Assembly: GCA_024695445.1 (NCBI GenBank)
Contig: JAILIG010000133.1
Location: 1-64,000 of the forward strand
Source: Oscillospiraceae bacterium
GTDB taxonomy: Bacteria > Bacillota > Clostridia > Oscillospirales > Ruminococcaceae
DNA: 64,000 bases
Direction of reading: 5' to 3'
Position numbers and translations under genes: made by a program. Of this stretch, positions 50,832 through 58,283 are shown in pieces. Within the stretch, counting starts at the first letter, position 1. The number at the start of each line of letters is the position of its first letter. The notes beneath the pieces were generated by a model. That model did not search any database, was not told the DNA's origin, and worked only from the letters and a program-made list of their open reading frames with translations.

Positions 50832-52862
50832 ATGAAGAAAGCAAGACTGTATGTTCTGGAAACCGTCGTGCTCATCCTGTGTGTGTTGTGTCTGTCCGGC
50901 CCGGCTGCCTCCGCGTCCGGAATGTTCCTGACGGTGTTTCCGCTTCCGGAGGCGGAAAACGGCATTCTGACCGTCGGCGGGCAGGCATGGTACCGCGTCA
51001 GGGGGCTTGAAAGCGGCGGCGAATACCTGATTGCGGTGCGGGATGCCTCCGGCGCGCAGCAGATGGTTGCCGTCTCAAACGGCGAGCGGAGCCGGTACGA
51101 CCGCTGGACCTATACCGATTACCGGATGACGCCGAGCACCGATCCGCGGATCTCCCAGCTGACCGCCGGCGGCTATCCGATCTCTTACCGGGACGGTGAG
51201 CTGTACATCGGATATTATTACAACGACGACGGCGATCAGACCTGGTCGCACGAGGACGGCCGGCTCTGTTACCGTGTCTGCGGCAGAGCGGTCTATCTGA
51301 AATACGATGCGGAATGCCCGGAGCCTTTTTCCTTTACGGATGACAGGTCTGCGGCCTCTGAGATCATCCTCTACGCCGCCGCACCGGTTCTGTCGCGCTG
51401 CATCACGGCGCAGCCTGCCGCGGAGTCGTATGTCATAGAGGACAGCGGCTATCCGGCACCGGTGTTTTCCGTCGGTCTGGCGGAGGGTGTCACCGCAGAC
51501 AGCGTCTGCTGGTTTGCGGACGGCGAACAGCAGCCCTGCACGGCGCTGCGCTTTCAGGCGGACTGCCTGACCGGTCAGAAGGCCGGCGTCCACCGCGTCA
51601 GCTGTCTGGTCGAAGCGCATGACAGCGAGGGAACCCATTACCGTGAAGCGTCCGCAGAGGCGGCCTTCGTCATTGCAAAGGGCGTGGTGCCGGATTCGGT
51701 CATGACCTTTTCCGACATTCACGAGGAGTATCACTTCATCGGCGATGCGATCGCGGCTGTGATGCAGGAAACAGGCGGGTATATCCCGTCGCTGGTCATT
51801 TGCAGCGGCGACTTCGTGAACGGCCCGACCGCGTACCGGGACACGGAGCTGAACCGGTATTTCCCGCAGATCGTGTCCGGTCTCGGCGGACTGGACGCCG
51901 TATTTGTCGCCGGCAATCACGATTCTGCGGAGGCTGCTGCTATGATGTCTGCGGCCGCGGGGCTCGGCGCATCGCCGGAGCTTTCCCCGGCCGGCGGTCT
52001 GATCTTTGACGGGGAGTCGGAGGCGGTCGCAGCAGGGGGCAGAAACAGCCGGTTTGCACAGGGCATTGTCACTTACGGAATAAATTTCGCTTCGGTTGTG
52101 AGGAATGAGGCTTCTGATCCGTATTATACTTATGAGAGCGTCATCGGTGATACGGAGCGCTTTCTGCAGGAGACGGCGGCGGACTATCACGGCGAGCTGG
52201 TCATCATCTCCGCGCATTCGGGGCTTCATGTCATCGGGATGCAGCCGGAATCCGAAACCGCCTACCAGTCGCAGCTCAGAGCATGGCTCGGCGACAATAT
52301 CTACAATGTGGATATGGCGTATGAGCTGGCCGAAACGATCAACCGCTATGCGGAGCAGTATGACATGGACATCATCTATCTGTTCGGCCACAATCATTCG
52401 AGAGGGGAAACAGAGCTGTTTCTGACGGACGGCGACCGGCTGATTTCCCCGCGGTGTTACAGCGACCGGAGCTTCGGCTCGATGACGCTGCACTTCACTT
52501 ATGCCAATGCCGGCTATCTTTCGTCTGTCATCGGCAGCGCCGCCGCACATTTCACCTTCCTGTACCGGGACGGCGGCTGCATCCGTGAGCTGATGCTCAG
52601 TGCGGAAGGCAGAATCCTCCGGCGCTCCGAGATCAGGGCAAAGCATCCGTATGAGGCGCCGTCCCCCGCCGAAACAACGGATCAGACCACTGACACGACG
52701 GCTGAAAAGACGCATCCGGAGACGGAAACGACTGCTGAGAAGACGGGCTCTGCGCAGCAGATTCCCGCTCCGGAAACCGGTGACGGACAGACTGCGGCTG
52801 CTGCATTGGCCGTTCCCGTACTTGCCGTTTTGCTGCTGAGCAGGAATCGGCAGAGGACCTGA
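50832..52862 (+). CDS. Secreted calcineurin-like metallophosphoesterase, wall-sorted
   Basis: The 676-residue protein has a signal peptide, an N-terminal beta domain of about 250 residues and a metallophosphoesterase core with the full set of metal motifs: 'FSDIHEEY' (DxH), 'SGDFVNG' (GD), 'VAGNHDS' (GNHD), 'SAHSGLH' and 'FGHNHSRG' (GHxH). A Thr/Glu/Pro-rich linker leads to 'PAPETGD', a hydrophobic stretch and 'RNRQRT', a PxTG-type sorting signal for sortase. It is probably surface-attached and hydrolyses extracellular phosphate esters. The next gene, a dockerin protein, follows 37 nt later. Confidence 0.88.
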   Translation: MKKARLYVLETVVLILCVLCLSGPAASASGMFLTVFPLPEAENGILTVGGQAWYRVRGLESGGEYLIAVRDASGAQQMVAVSNGERSRYDRWTYTDYRMTPSTDPRISQLTAGGYPISYRDGELYIGYYYNDDGDQTWSHEDGRLCYRVCGRAVYLKYDAECPEPFSFTDDRSAASEIILYAAAPVLSRCITAQPAAESYVIEDSGYPAPVFSVGLAEGVTADSVCWFADGEQQPCTALRFQADCLTGQKAGVHRVSCLVEAHDSEGTHYREASAEAAFVIAKGVVPDSVMTFSDIHEEYHFIGDAIAAVMQETGGYIPSLVICSGDFVNGPTAYRDTELNRYFPQIVSGLGGLDAVFVAGNHDSAEAAAMMSAAAGLGASPELSPAGGLIFDGESEAVAAGGRNSRFAQGIVTYGINFASVVRNEASDPYYTYESVIGDTERFLQETAADYHGELVIISAHSGLHVIGMQPESETAYQSQLRAWLGDNIYNVDMAYELAETINRYAEQYDMDIIYLFGHNHSRGETELFLTDGDRLISPRCYSDRSFGSMTLHFTYANAGYLSSVIGSAAAHFTFLYRDGGCIRELMLSAEGRILRRSEIRAKHPYEAPSPAETTDQTTDTTAEKTHPETETTAEKTGSAQQIPAPETGDGQTAAAALAVPVLAVLLLSRNRQRT

Positions 52863-52899
52863 TACAGTGCAGACTGACAAACGGAAAAGAGGGAAGATT

Positions 52900-54606
52900 A
52901 TGAAACTGAAAAAACTGACAGCGGCTTTGCTTTCGGCGGCCGTGATGCTCGCCGGCACGGGACAGATTCCCGCTTCCGCGGCGGACACCGCGAAACAGAT
53001 TCCGAATGACTATGATTCCGCGCTGGAATTTCTGAACACCTACGGCGTGACGCGGATCAACCGGGACAATATCTGCTTTGTCTTTCCGGAGCCGGTGACA
53101 GAGGAGGGCGAGGAGCCGGTCTATGCAATCGCCGGGCTGGACGCGGGCGGTACCGTGACCTACCGTGAAGTGTTTACATCGCCGGACGGGCGTTCTCCGT
53201 TCCAACTTGAGGTCATCCGGGTTTTGACCAACCCCGGCTGCTACTTTTACTGTACCTATACTTCAGATGTCAGTGATCCGGACAGCGCCTACACCTACAT
53301 ATTTGAAACGGACAACCGCGGAGTCATCACCGAGACCGACCTTTACGGCTGGGTGCCGGACTGTCCTGCGGAGTACAGCCGGTTCACGGAGGAGAACGGC
53401 AAAATCGGGGTTCACGGAAGGTATCTCGCATACTGCATTGAGAACAACGCCGGGACAGCGTACAGCTGGAGCGAAACGGCTGTGGACAGTGCCGCACAGA
53501 AGGTGCTGGTCTCACAGTGCAGCGGCGCTGCGCAGGAAATGGTTCCGGGAGCGCGTACCTGTTCCGTCCATGTCTACAAGGTGCTGCAGGACGGACAGCT
53601 GACCGTTACATGGGATCTGTGCGAGCTCGCAGAGGGCGGAACGGGGCTGCCGGCTGAAACCCTGACCGAGACCTTCTGTGCGGTGGACAATGTATCAGCG
53701 GTGCTGCGGCCGGACGAAGTGTACTTCCGGATGCTGGATGCCGGAACGGGCAAGCTGCTGACGCTCGATCCGGACAATCTGCCGGTGCTGGATGTCCGGA
53801 CGGAATATCTCCTCGATCGCCCCGGCAAAGAGGATTTTGCCGTTCAGCTTGTAAACGGGGATGTTCCGGTGCGCGTGGACAGCTATACAATCACGGAAAA
53901 CCCGATTGTGCTGCCGATTGCGGAGGCCTTCCGGAATGCCGGCGACCGTGTGTCGGTCAGAGAAGGGACGGAGCCTGCCGGATACCGCATCGTTACGATG
54001 AACACCGCTGTGCAGAAGAACCGCTCCTGTATCGTGGACGCGAAATTCCGGTATGTCATCCGCGGCGATGTCAATTTCGACGGCGAATTCGGGATGTCCG
54101 ATCTCGTGCTGATGACGCGCTGGCTGCTCTGTGAAAATCAGGCGTGGCTGAGAAACTGGGCTGCGGGCGACATGAATGAGGACAACCGGCTGGATTCCCG
54201 CGATCTGGTGCTGATGAAGCGCCTGCTGATGACGCGGCCGGCTGCGGCGCACTGCACGCTGACCGTTGAGACCTCTTACAGCGGCTTCGGTGTTATGGGA
54301 CAGCCGCTCGGCAGCGGAGAATTCACGCAGACCTTTGATGTCACGGAGGGTGACCTGTTCTATGAATATATGGACGGTACCTGGCATCCGAACGACGGAG
54401 CCAGGACGCCGATTCTGCGTGTCGAACGGATTACGGAGGACGGCGTGCTGTTCACGGCGCATTACCGCGGAGAGGATCAGCAGTCGGAGCTCGCCTACGA
54501 TGCGGAGGAGCTCTATCCCGTCAGCTCGACCTTTGTGGTCTATGACGGCATCAATTACAGCCACGGCATCCGGTTCGGCGGCTATACGCCTGCCGGCTCC
54601 CAATGA
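52900..54606 (+). CDS. Secreted protein with internal dockerin
   Basis: AGAGGGAAG selects the ATG at 52900 after the phosphoesterase stop. The 568-residue product has a Sec signal peptide ('AAVMLAGTGQIPASAA') and an unrecognised region (residues 30-385) rich in beta strands. A dockerin follows at about 389-446 ('GDVNFDGEFGMSDLVLMTRWLL', 'GDMNEDNRLDSRDLVLMKRLLM'), then another 120-residue beta-rich domain. Dockerins are usually terminal, so the internal position is uncommon. The protein should attach to a cohesin of the cellulosome, but no catalytic domain is evident. Confidence 0.8.
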   Translation: MKLKKLTAALLSAAVMLAGTGQIPASAADTAKQIPNDYDSALEFLNTYGVTRINRDNICFVFPEPVTEEGEEPVYAIAGLDAGGTVTYREVFTSPDGRSPFQLEVIRVLTNPGCYFYCTYTSDVSDPDSAYTYIFETDNRGVITETDLYGWVPDCPAEYSRFTEENGKIGVHGRYLAYCIENNAGTAYSWSETAVDSAAQKVLVSQCSGAAQEMVPGARTCSVHVYKVLQDGQLTVTWDLCELAEGGTGLPAETLTETFCAVDNVSAVLRPDEVYFRMLDAGTGKLLTLDPDNLPVLDVRTEYLLDRPGKEDFAVQLVNGDVPVRVDSYTITENPIVLPIAEAFRNAGDRVSVREGTEPAGYRIVTMNTAVQKNRSCIVDAKFRYVIRGDVNFDGEFGMSDLVLMTRWLLCENQAWLRNWAAGDMNEDNRLDSRDLVLMKRLLMTRPAAAHCTLTVETSYSGFGVMGQPLGSGEFTQTFDVTEGDLFYEYMDGTWHPNDGARTPILRVERITEDGVLFTAHYRGEDQQSELAYDAEELYPVSSTFVVYDGINYSHGIRFGGYTPAGSQ

Positions 54607-54645
54607 CCGAAAGCGCTCCGCCCGGCAGTGCCGTGCGCGTCCGCG
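54603..54645 (+). repeat. Dispersed repeat copy F (core only)
   Basis: TGACCGAAAGCGCTCCGCCC overlaps the stop codon of the dockerin gene and matches the cores of copies A, B, C and E. The rest of the repeat is missing or diverged. Confidence 0.55.
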
Positions 54646-54680
54646 CATCAAGTGAATGAAAGGCGAAGCAATCGCCCGCA

Positions 54681-54717
54681 GGGAGGATGTCCTTTGACAG
54701 AGGGCGTCCTCCCTTTT
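54681..54717 (+). terminator. Terminator of the phosphoesterase-dockerin operon
   Basis: GGGAGGA-tgtCC ... GGgcg-TCCTCCC followed by TTTTCTG. Confidence 0.85.
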
Positions 54718-54762
54718 CTGTACGCATTTGCTGCGCAAAGACGGCGCGCATCCCGTTCCCGG

Positions 54763-54791
54763 TTGACAGACCGCCGAAAAAATGTTAGACT
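54763..54791 (+). promoter_or_regulatory. Promoter of the ECF sigma operon
   Basis: TTGACA, a 17-nt spacer and TAGACT. It is a vegetative-type promoter, so autoregulation by the ECF factor is not evident from this site. Confidence 0.75.
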
Positions 54792-54874
54792 AAAGTGTAA
54801 CCCTTCCGATGTGAAACCGGTCTGGTGAAATAGAACAGGTACCGTTCCAATCAGGCAGAAAGGAAGTGAACACC

Positions 54875-55432
54875 GTGACCGATGAAGCGATCATCTCTTT
54901 GCTGGAGCACCGCGACGAGCGCGCACTGCGTGCCATTGAACGGCAGTACGGCGGCGCAGGACGCAATATCGCAGCGCAGATCCTCGGCAGCGAGGAGGAC
55001 GCGCAGGAGGCCTTTCAGGACACGCTCCTGCGGCTCTGGAATGCGATTCCGCCGGAGCGCCCGGAAAATCTGTTTTCGTATCTCTGCACCGTGCTGCGCC
55101 GCATCTCTTACAACAAGCGCGAAAAGCAGATTGCGGAGAAGCGCGGCGGCGGTCAGAGGGCGCTCGTGCTGGATGAGCTGGCGGAGGTCACGGCAGACAG
55201 CCGGAATGTGGAGGACATCCTCTCGGCGCGTCTGCTCGGCGAAGCGGTCAACGGGTTTCTTGCCGGATTAAAGCCCGATGCGCGCTCCGTGTTTATTCAG
55301 CGGTACGGCAATCAGCGGTCTGTCGCCCAGATTGCGGAGCTGTATGAAATGTCTGAGAGCAAGGTCAAGGTCACGCTGATGCGGACGCGCAAAAAGCTGC
55401 GCGCATACTTAAAAAAGGAGGGCTTGTTATGA
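54875..55432 (+). CDS. ECF-type RNA polymerase sigma factor
   Basis: This is a 185-residue sigma-70 family protein. Region 2 is visible as 'GSEEDAQEAFQDTLLRLWNAI' and region 4 as 'RYGNQRSVAQIAELYEMSESKVKVTLMRTRKKL'. The start is taken as GTG at 54875, which has AAAGGAAG at normal spacing; GTG 54866 is too close. The stop overlaps the next gene, the presumed regulator of this sigma factor. Confidence 0.92.
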   Translation: MTDEAIISLLEHRDERALRAIERQYGGAGRNIAAQILGSEEDAQEAFQDTLLRLWNAIPPERPENLFSYLCTVLRRISYNKREKQIAEKRGGGQRALVLDELAEVTADSRNVEDILSARLLGEAVNGFLAGLKPDARSVFIQRYGNQRSVAQIAELYEMSESKVKVTLMRTRKKLRAYLKKEGLL

Positions 55433-56802
55433 AGGAGCAGGAGCTTCTGCACGCAATTCAGAATGCAGACCGGAAGTATTATGAGGAAGCTCAGGCGCGG
55501 ATTCATCATCGGAAGGAGAACAACACTATGAGAACAACTGTCATTCGCCGGATCCTGTCCGGCACGGCCGTTGCAGCGATGCTGGCCGTGACCGCGATGT
55601 ACGGCGCGAAAATTTACCGTGCCGGTTCGGATAACCGGATCGTCAACACCGTACCGGGAAGCGCTGCAGGCGTGCAGACGACGGAGCCGGGAAGCGCACC
55701 CGATGTGCAGACCGAAGAATTCAGCGGGGAAAATTTCCTCGGCGGACAGGGCAGGCTGCACAGCTCCCGGATGGGAAAGATTATGTACGACAGCGACAAC
55801 TGGTATTTTTCGCCCGGCTATTCTGCAAAGATGACAGCGGATGCCGGAATCAGGCTGAACAAAACCAATCCGGCCGGCGGGGGCATTCTGGCGGAGCACG
55901 AGAGTTATCTGACGGACAGTGCCAACGGCGCGCTGTATGTCAATGATACCGATACCGGCGCGGTCTATGCGCTGGACGATGCTGGCAGCAGGACGCTGCT
56001 GAACGGTTCCGCACAGCAGGCCGTTCCCGGTCAGAGCATTCATATTCAGCGCATCCTGCGCCTGACCGATACCAAGTATTATGTGGACGGCTGGCTCTTC
56101 ACGGATGGCTGGGAGAATGCCTCTGAGTTCTGGCGGATCATCGACACCGCTTCCGGCACATCGGTCCGCGGCGATGCGGAGATGCTCTGCTTTGACCGGA
56201 TTTACTCCGACGGCGATGCGGGCGTATATACCGTGCTGTGGAACGGTGATGCGGAAACGGGAAATTTTGCACTCGGACATATTACCGAGGAAAAGACGGA
56301 GATCGTGATGAATGAGTGTCCGCGTGGCTACGGCTGGTATATCTATGACAACTGCGTGTATTACCGCGTGCCGGAGGGCTGCGAGGGGTACCGGGATTTC
56401 ATGAAGTACGACCTCGCAACCGGCGAAAGGACGGTTCTGGAGAAGGACTGCGGCTATGAGCAGATCGTGCTCTGCGGCGACACCGTCTATACGCAGATGA
56501 ATGCGGAGCAGAACCGGACAGAGGCACATATCGTTACCTTCAAGCCCGACCTGACCGACAAAAAGGAGATGACATTTGCCTATCCGGAGAAGATACAGAG
56601 CGCAAGCGCCGTATATCTCATTGATGTCTGCGGGGATACGCTGGTTTTCGATGTGTTAGGCGGAAAAAAAGATCAGGAGACGCTGCCGGATATCAGCAGC
56701 TCCGATACTGCAGTGTGGGATCCGTATTATTTGCTCTGCCGCATGGATACCGGAGCCATGCAGACATTCACCCTCGATCACGGACAGGATGCAGGGAAGT
56801 AA
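55429..56802 (+). CDS. Membrane protein with extracellular beta-propeller-like domain, likely anti-sigma partner
   Basis: The 457-residue product begins with about 33 cytoplasmic residues ('KEQELLHAIQNADRKYYEEA'), has one membrane helix ('GTAVAAMLAVTAMYGAKIY') and a large extracellular domain. That domain has repeats of the DUF5050 or propeller type ('GALYVNDTDTGAVYALDDAG', 'NCVYYRVPEG', 'DTVYTQMNAE'). Translational coupling to the ECF gene and the short cytoplasmic helix suggest an anti-sigma factor that senses something outside, such as polysaccharide. No classical zinc anti-sigma motif (HxxxCxxC) is present. Confidence 0.78.
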   Translation: MKEQELLHAIQNADRKYYEEAQARIHHRKENNTMRTTVIRRILSGTAVAAMLAVTAMYGAKIYRAGSDNRIVNTVPGSAAGVQTTEPGSAPDVQTEEFSGENFLGGQGRLHSSRMGKIMYDSDNWYFSPGYSAKMTADAGIRLNKTNPAGGGILAEHESYLTDSANGALYVNDTDTGAVYALDDAGSRTLLNGSAQQAVPGQSIHIQRILRLTDTKYYVDGWLFTDGWENASEFWRIIDTASGTSVRGDAEMLCFDRIYSDGDAGVYTVLWNGDAETGNFALGHITEEKTEIVMNECPRGYGWYIYDNCVYYRVPEGCEGYRDFMKYDLATGERTVLEKDCGYEQIVLCGDTVYTQMNAEQNRTEAHIVTFKPDLTDKKEMTFAYPEKIQSASAVYLIDVCGDTLVFDVLGGKKDQETLPDISSSDTAVWDPYYLLCRMDTGAMQTFTLDHGQDAGK

Positions 56803-56825
56803 GCCCCTGCACAAAAAAAGCGCCC

Positions 56826-56930
56826 GGCAGCCCGAATGAAAGCTTCGGTCCAGCCTTTTCAAAGGCCTGCGTGTGTCACGCATCAAACTATGTCTTTGAT
56901 GCCGGGCAGCGAAACGCTCCGGACTAAAAA
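56826..56930 (-). repeat. Dispersed repeat copy D (C/D module, inverted core)
   Basis: On the minus strand GCCCGGCATCAAAGAC ... GTTTGATGCGTGACAC ... GACCGAAGCTTTCATTCGG matches copy C over about 85 bp. The adjoining core is present in the opposite direction (GCGAAACGCTCCGG on the plus strand). It lies between the ECF operon and the glutamate synthase promoter. Confidence 0.75.
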
Positions 56931-57067
56931 AGAACTCCGCAAAGCGAAACCGGAATACAGGGCGGCCCGCACTGTAAAAAGCTACAGTTTTCCGATTGAC
57001 AAATCGGATACATTCTGGATGCTATTCCGAATTTGTGCGCGGGATACGGAAATCTGTCCGCCAAATA

Positions 57068-57096
57068 TTGACAAATCTTTCACAATGTGCTATAAT
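57068..57096 (+). promoter_or_regulatory. Consensus promoter of the glutamate synthase operon
   Basis: TTGACA, the 17-nt spacer AATCTTTCACAATGTGC, and TATAAT: perfect boxes and spacing. The spacer differs from that of the amt promoter by one base. Confidence 0.93.
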
Positions 57097-57108
57097 AGCG
57101 ACAATGGA

Positions 57109-57168
57109 ATGAACAAAGGCGTTCATCCGGAACACGGACTCCGTGTCTCCGGGTGGACGCTTTTTTTG
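57109..57168 (+). promoter_or_regulatory. Glutamate synthase leader: hexaloop hairpin overlapping a terminator (ANTAR-type)
   Basis: Hairpin ATGAAC [AAAGGC] GTTCAT (57109-57126) has a six-base loop with A at 1 and G at 4. Its 3' arm is the base of an intrinsic terminator: GCGTTCATCCGGA / TCCGGGTGGACGC, a 13-bp stem around an inner ACACGG-CCGTGT hairpin, followed by TTTTTTT (57119-57167). The two folds exclude each other. The leader is so short that no first hexaloop hairpin is visible before it. Confidence 0.65.
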
Positions 57169-57188
57169 TTGACAAGGAGGAGTATGAG

Positions 57189-58283
57189 ATGATCCCACTC
57201 GAAGGTCAGGTGCGCATTCCGTCCGGCTGCGCGGTATCTGCGATGATCTCCCGCGACGGCAGACGCATGAACGGCGAACGCATCATCGAGAGCATGGTGC
57301 CGATGCACGACCGCTCCAACGGTCTCGGCGGCGGCTTTGCCGCATACGGCATCTATCCGGAATACCGCGACTTTTACGCGCTGCATATTTTCTTCAGCAG
57401 CCGCAGCGCACAGAGCGCGTGCATGACGCTGCTGAAGGAGTATTTCGAGATCGTGCAGGACGAGCACATCAAGGTGCGCAAGATGCCGCAGATCACCGAT
57501 GAACCGATTATCCGGCGCGTGTTTGTCTCGCCGATGCAGTCGGTACTGCGGCATTTGCAGATCGACGAAAAGGAACTCGTCGTGCGTGTCGTCAACCGCA
57601 TCAACGCGCAGTCGGACGGCAGCTATGTCTTCTCCTGCGGCAAGAATATGGGCGCGTTCAAGGCAGTTGGCTTCCCGGAGGATGTCGGCAGATACTACCG
57701 CCTCGAAGAATACGATGCCTACTGCTGGACGGCGCACGGCCGGTACCCGACAAATACGCCCGGCTGGTGGGGCGGCGCGCATCCGTTCTGTATGCTCGAT
57801 TATTCGATCGTCCACAACGGCGAAATCTCCAGCTATGACGCCAACCGCCGCTTCATTGAGATGTACGGCTACAAATGTACCTTGCAGACCGACACCGAGG
57901 TCATCACCTATATCGCGGACTACCTGCTCAGACGGCAGGGACTGACGCTCGACGAAATGGCTGCGGTCATTGCGGCACCGTTCTGGTCCACGATCGAAGG
58001 AAAATCCGGTGCGGACCGCGAGAAGTACACCTATCTGCGCACGGTCTTTCCGAGCCTGCTGGTGACCGGTCCGTTCTCGATCATTCTCGGTTTTGACGGC
58101 GGCCTCATGGCGCTCAACGACCGCCTGAAGCTGCGTTCGATGGTGGTCGGCGAGCAGGACGACATGGTCTATATCGCAAGTGAGGAGGCCGCAATCCGCG
58201 TCATGGCGCCGGAGATCAAAAACATCTGGTCGCCCGCCGGCGGCGAGCCGGTCATCGTTCGGGTAAAGGAGGGAGCATTTTGA
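57189..58283 (+). CDS. Glutamate synthase amidotransferase subunit (GltB1-type)
   Basis: The 364-residue class II glutamine amidotransferase releases ammonia from glutamine for the synthase. A short propeptide 'MIPLEGQVRIPSG' precedes the catalytic Cys ('CAVSAMISRDGRRM'), followed by 'DRSNGLGGGFAAYGIYPEYRDFYALH' and 'RYPTNTPGWWGGAHPF'. This is the stand-alone form known from archaea and Clostridia. The ATG at 57189 has AGGAGG upstream; the start in the track lies in the terminator. Next come GltB2, ferredoxin, FAD oxidoreductase and GltB3. Confidence 0.93.
   Translation: MIPLEGQVRIPSGCAVSAMISRDGRRMNGERIIESMVPMHDRSNGLGGGFAAYGIYPEYRDFYALHIFFSSRSAQSACMTLLKEYFEIVQDEHIKVRKMPQITDEPIIRRVFVSPMQSVLRHLQIDEKELVVRVVNRINAQSDGSYVFSCGKNMGAFKAVGFPEDVGRYYRLEEYDAYCWTAHGRYPTNTPGWWGGAHPFCMLDYSIVHNGEISSYDANRRFIEMYGYKCTLQTDTEVITYIADYLLRRQGLTLDEMAAVIAAPFWSTIEGKSGADREKYTYLRTVFPSLLVTGPFSIILGFDGGLMALNDRLKLRSMVVGEQDDMVYIASEEAAIRVMAPEIKNIWSPAGGEPVIVRVKEGAF

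Noticed and set aside
51075-52988. 637-codon open frame on the minus strand
   Set aside because: Antisense to the phosphoesterase, which has complete catalytic motifs, a signal peptide and promoter.
56996-57028. TTGACA at 56996 as an upstream promoter of the glutamate synthase operon
   Set aside because: No -10 at 16-18 nt; the consensus promoter at 57068 is clearly better.
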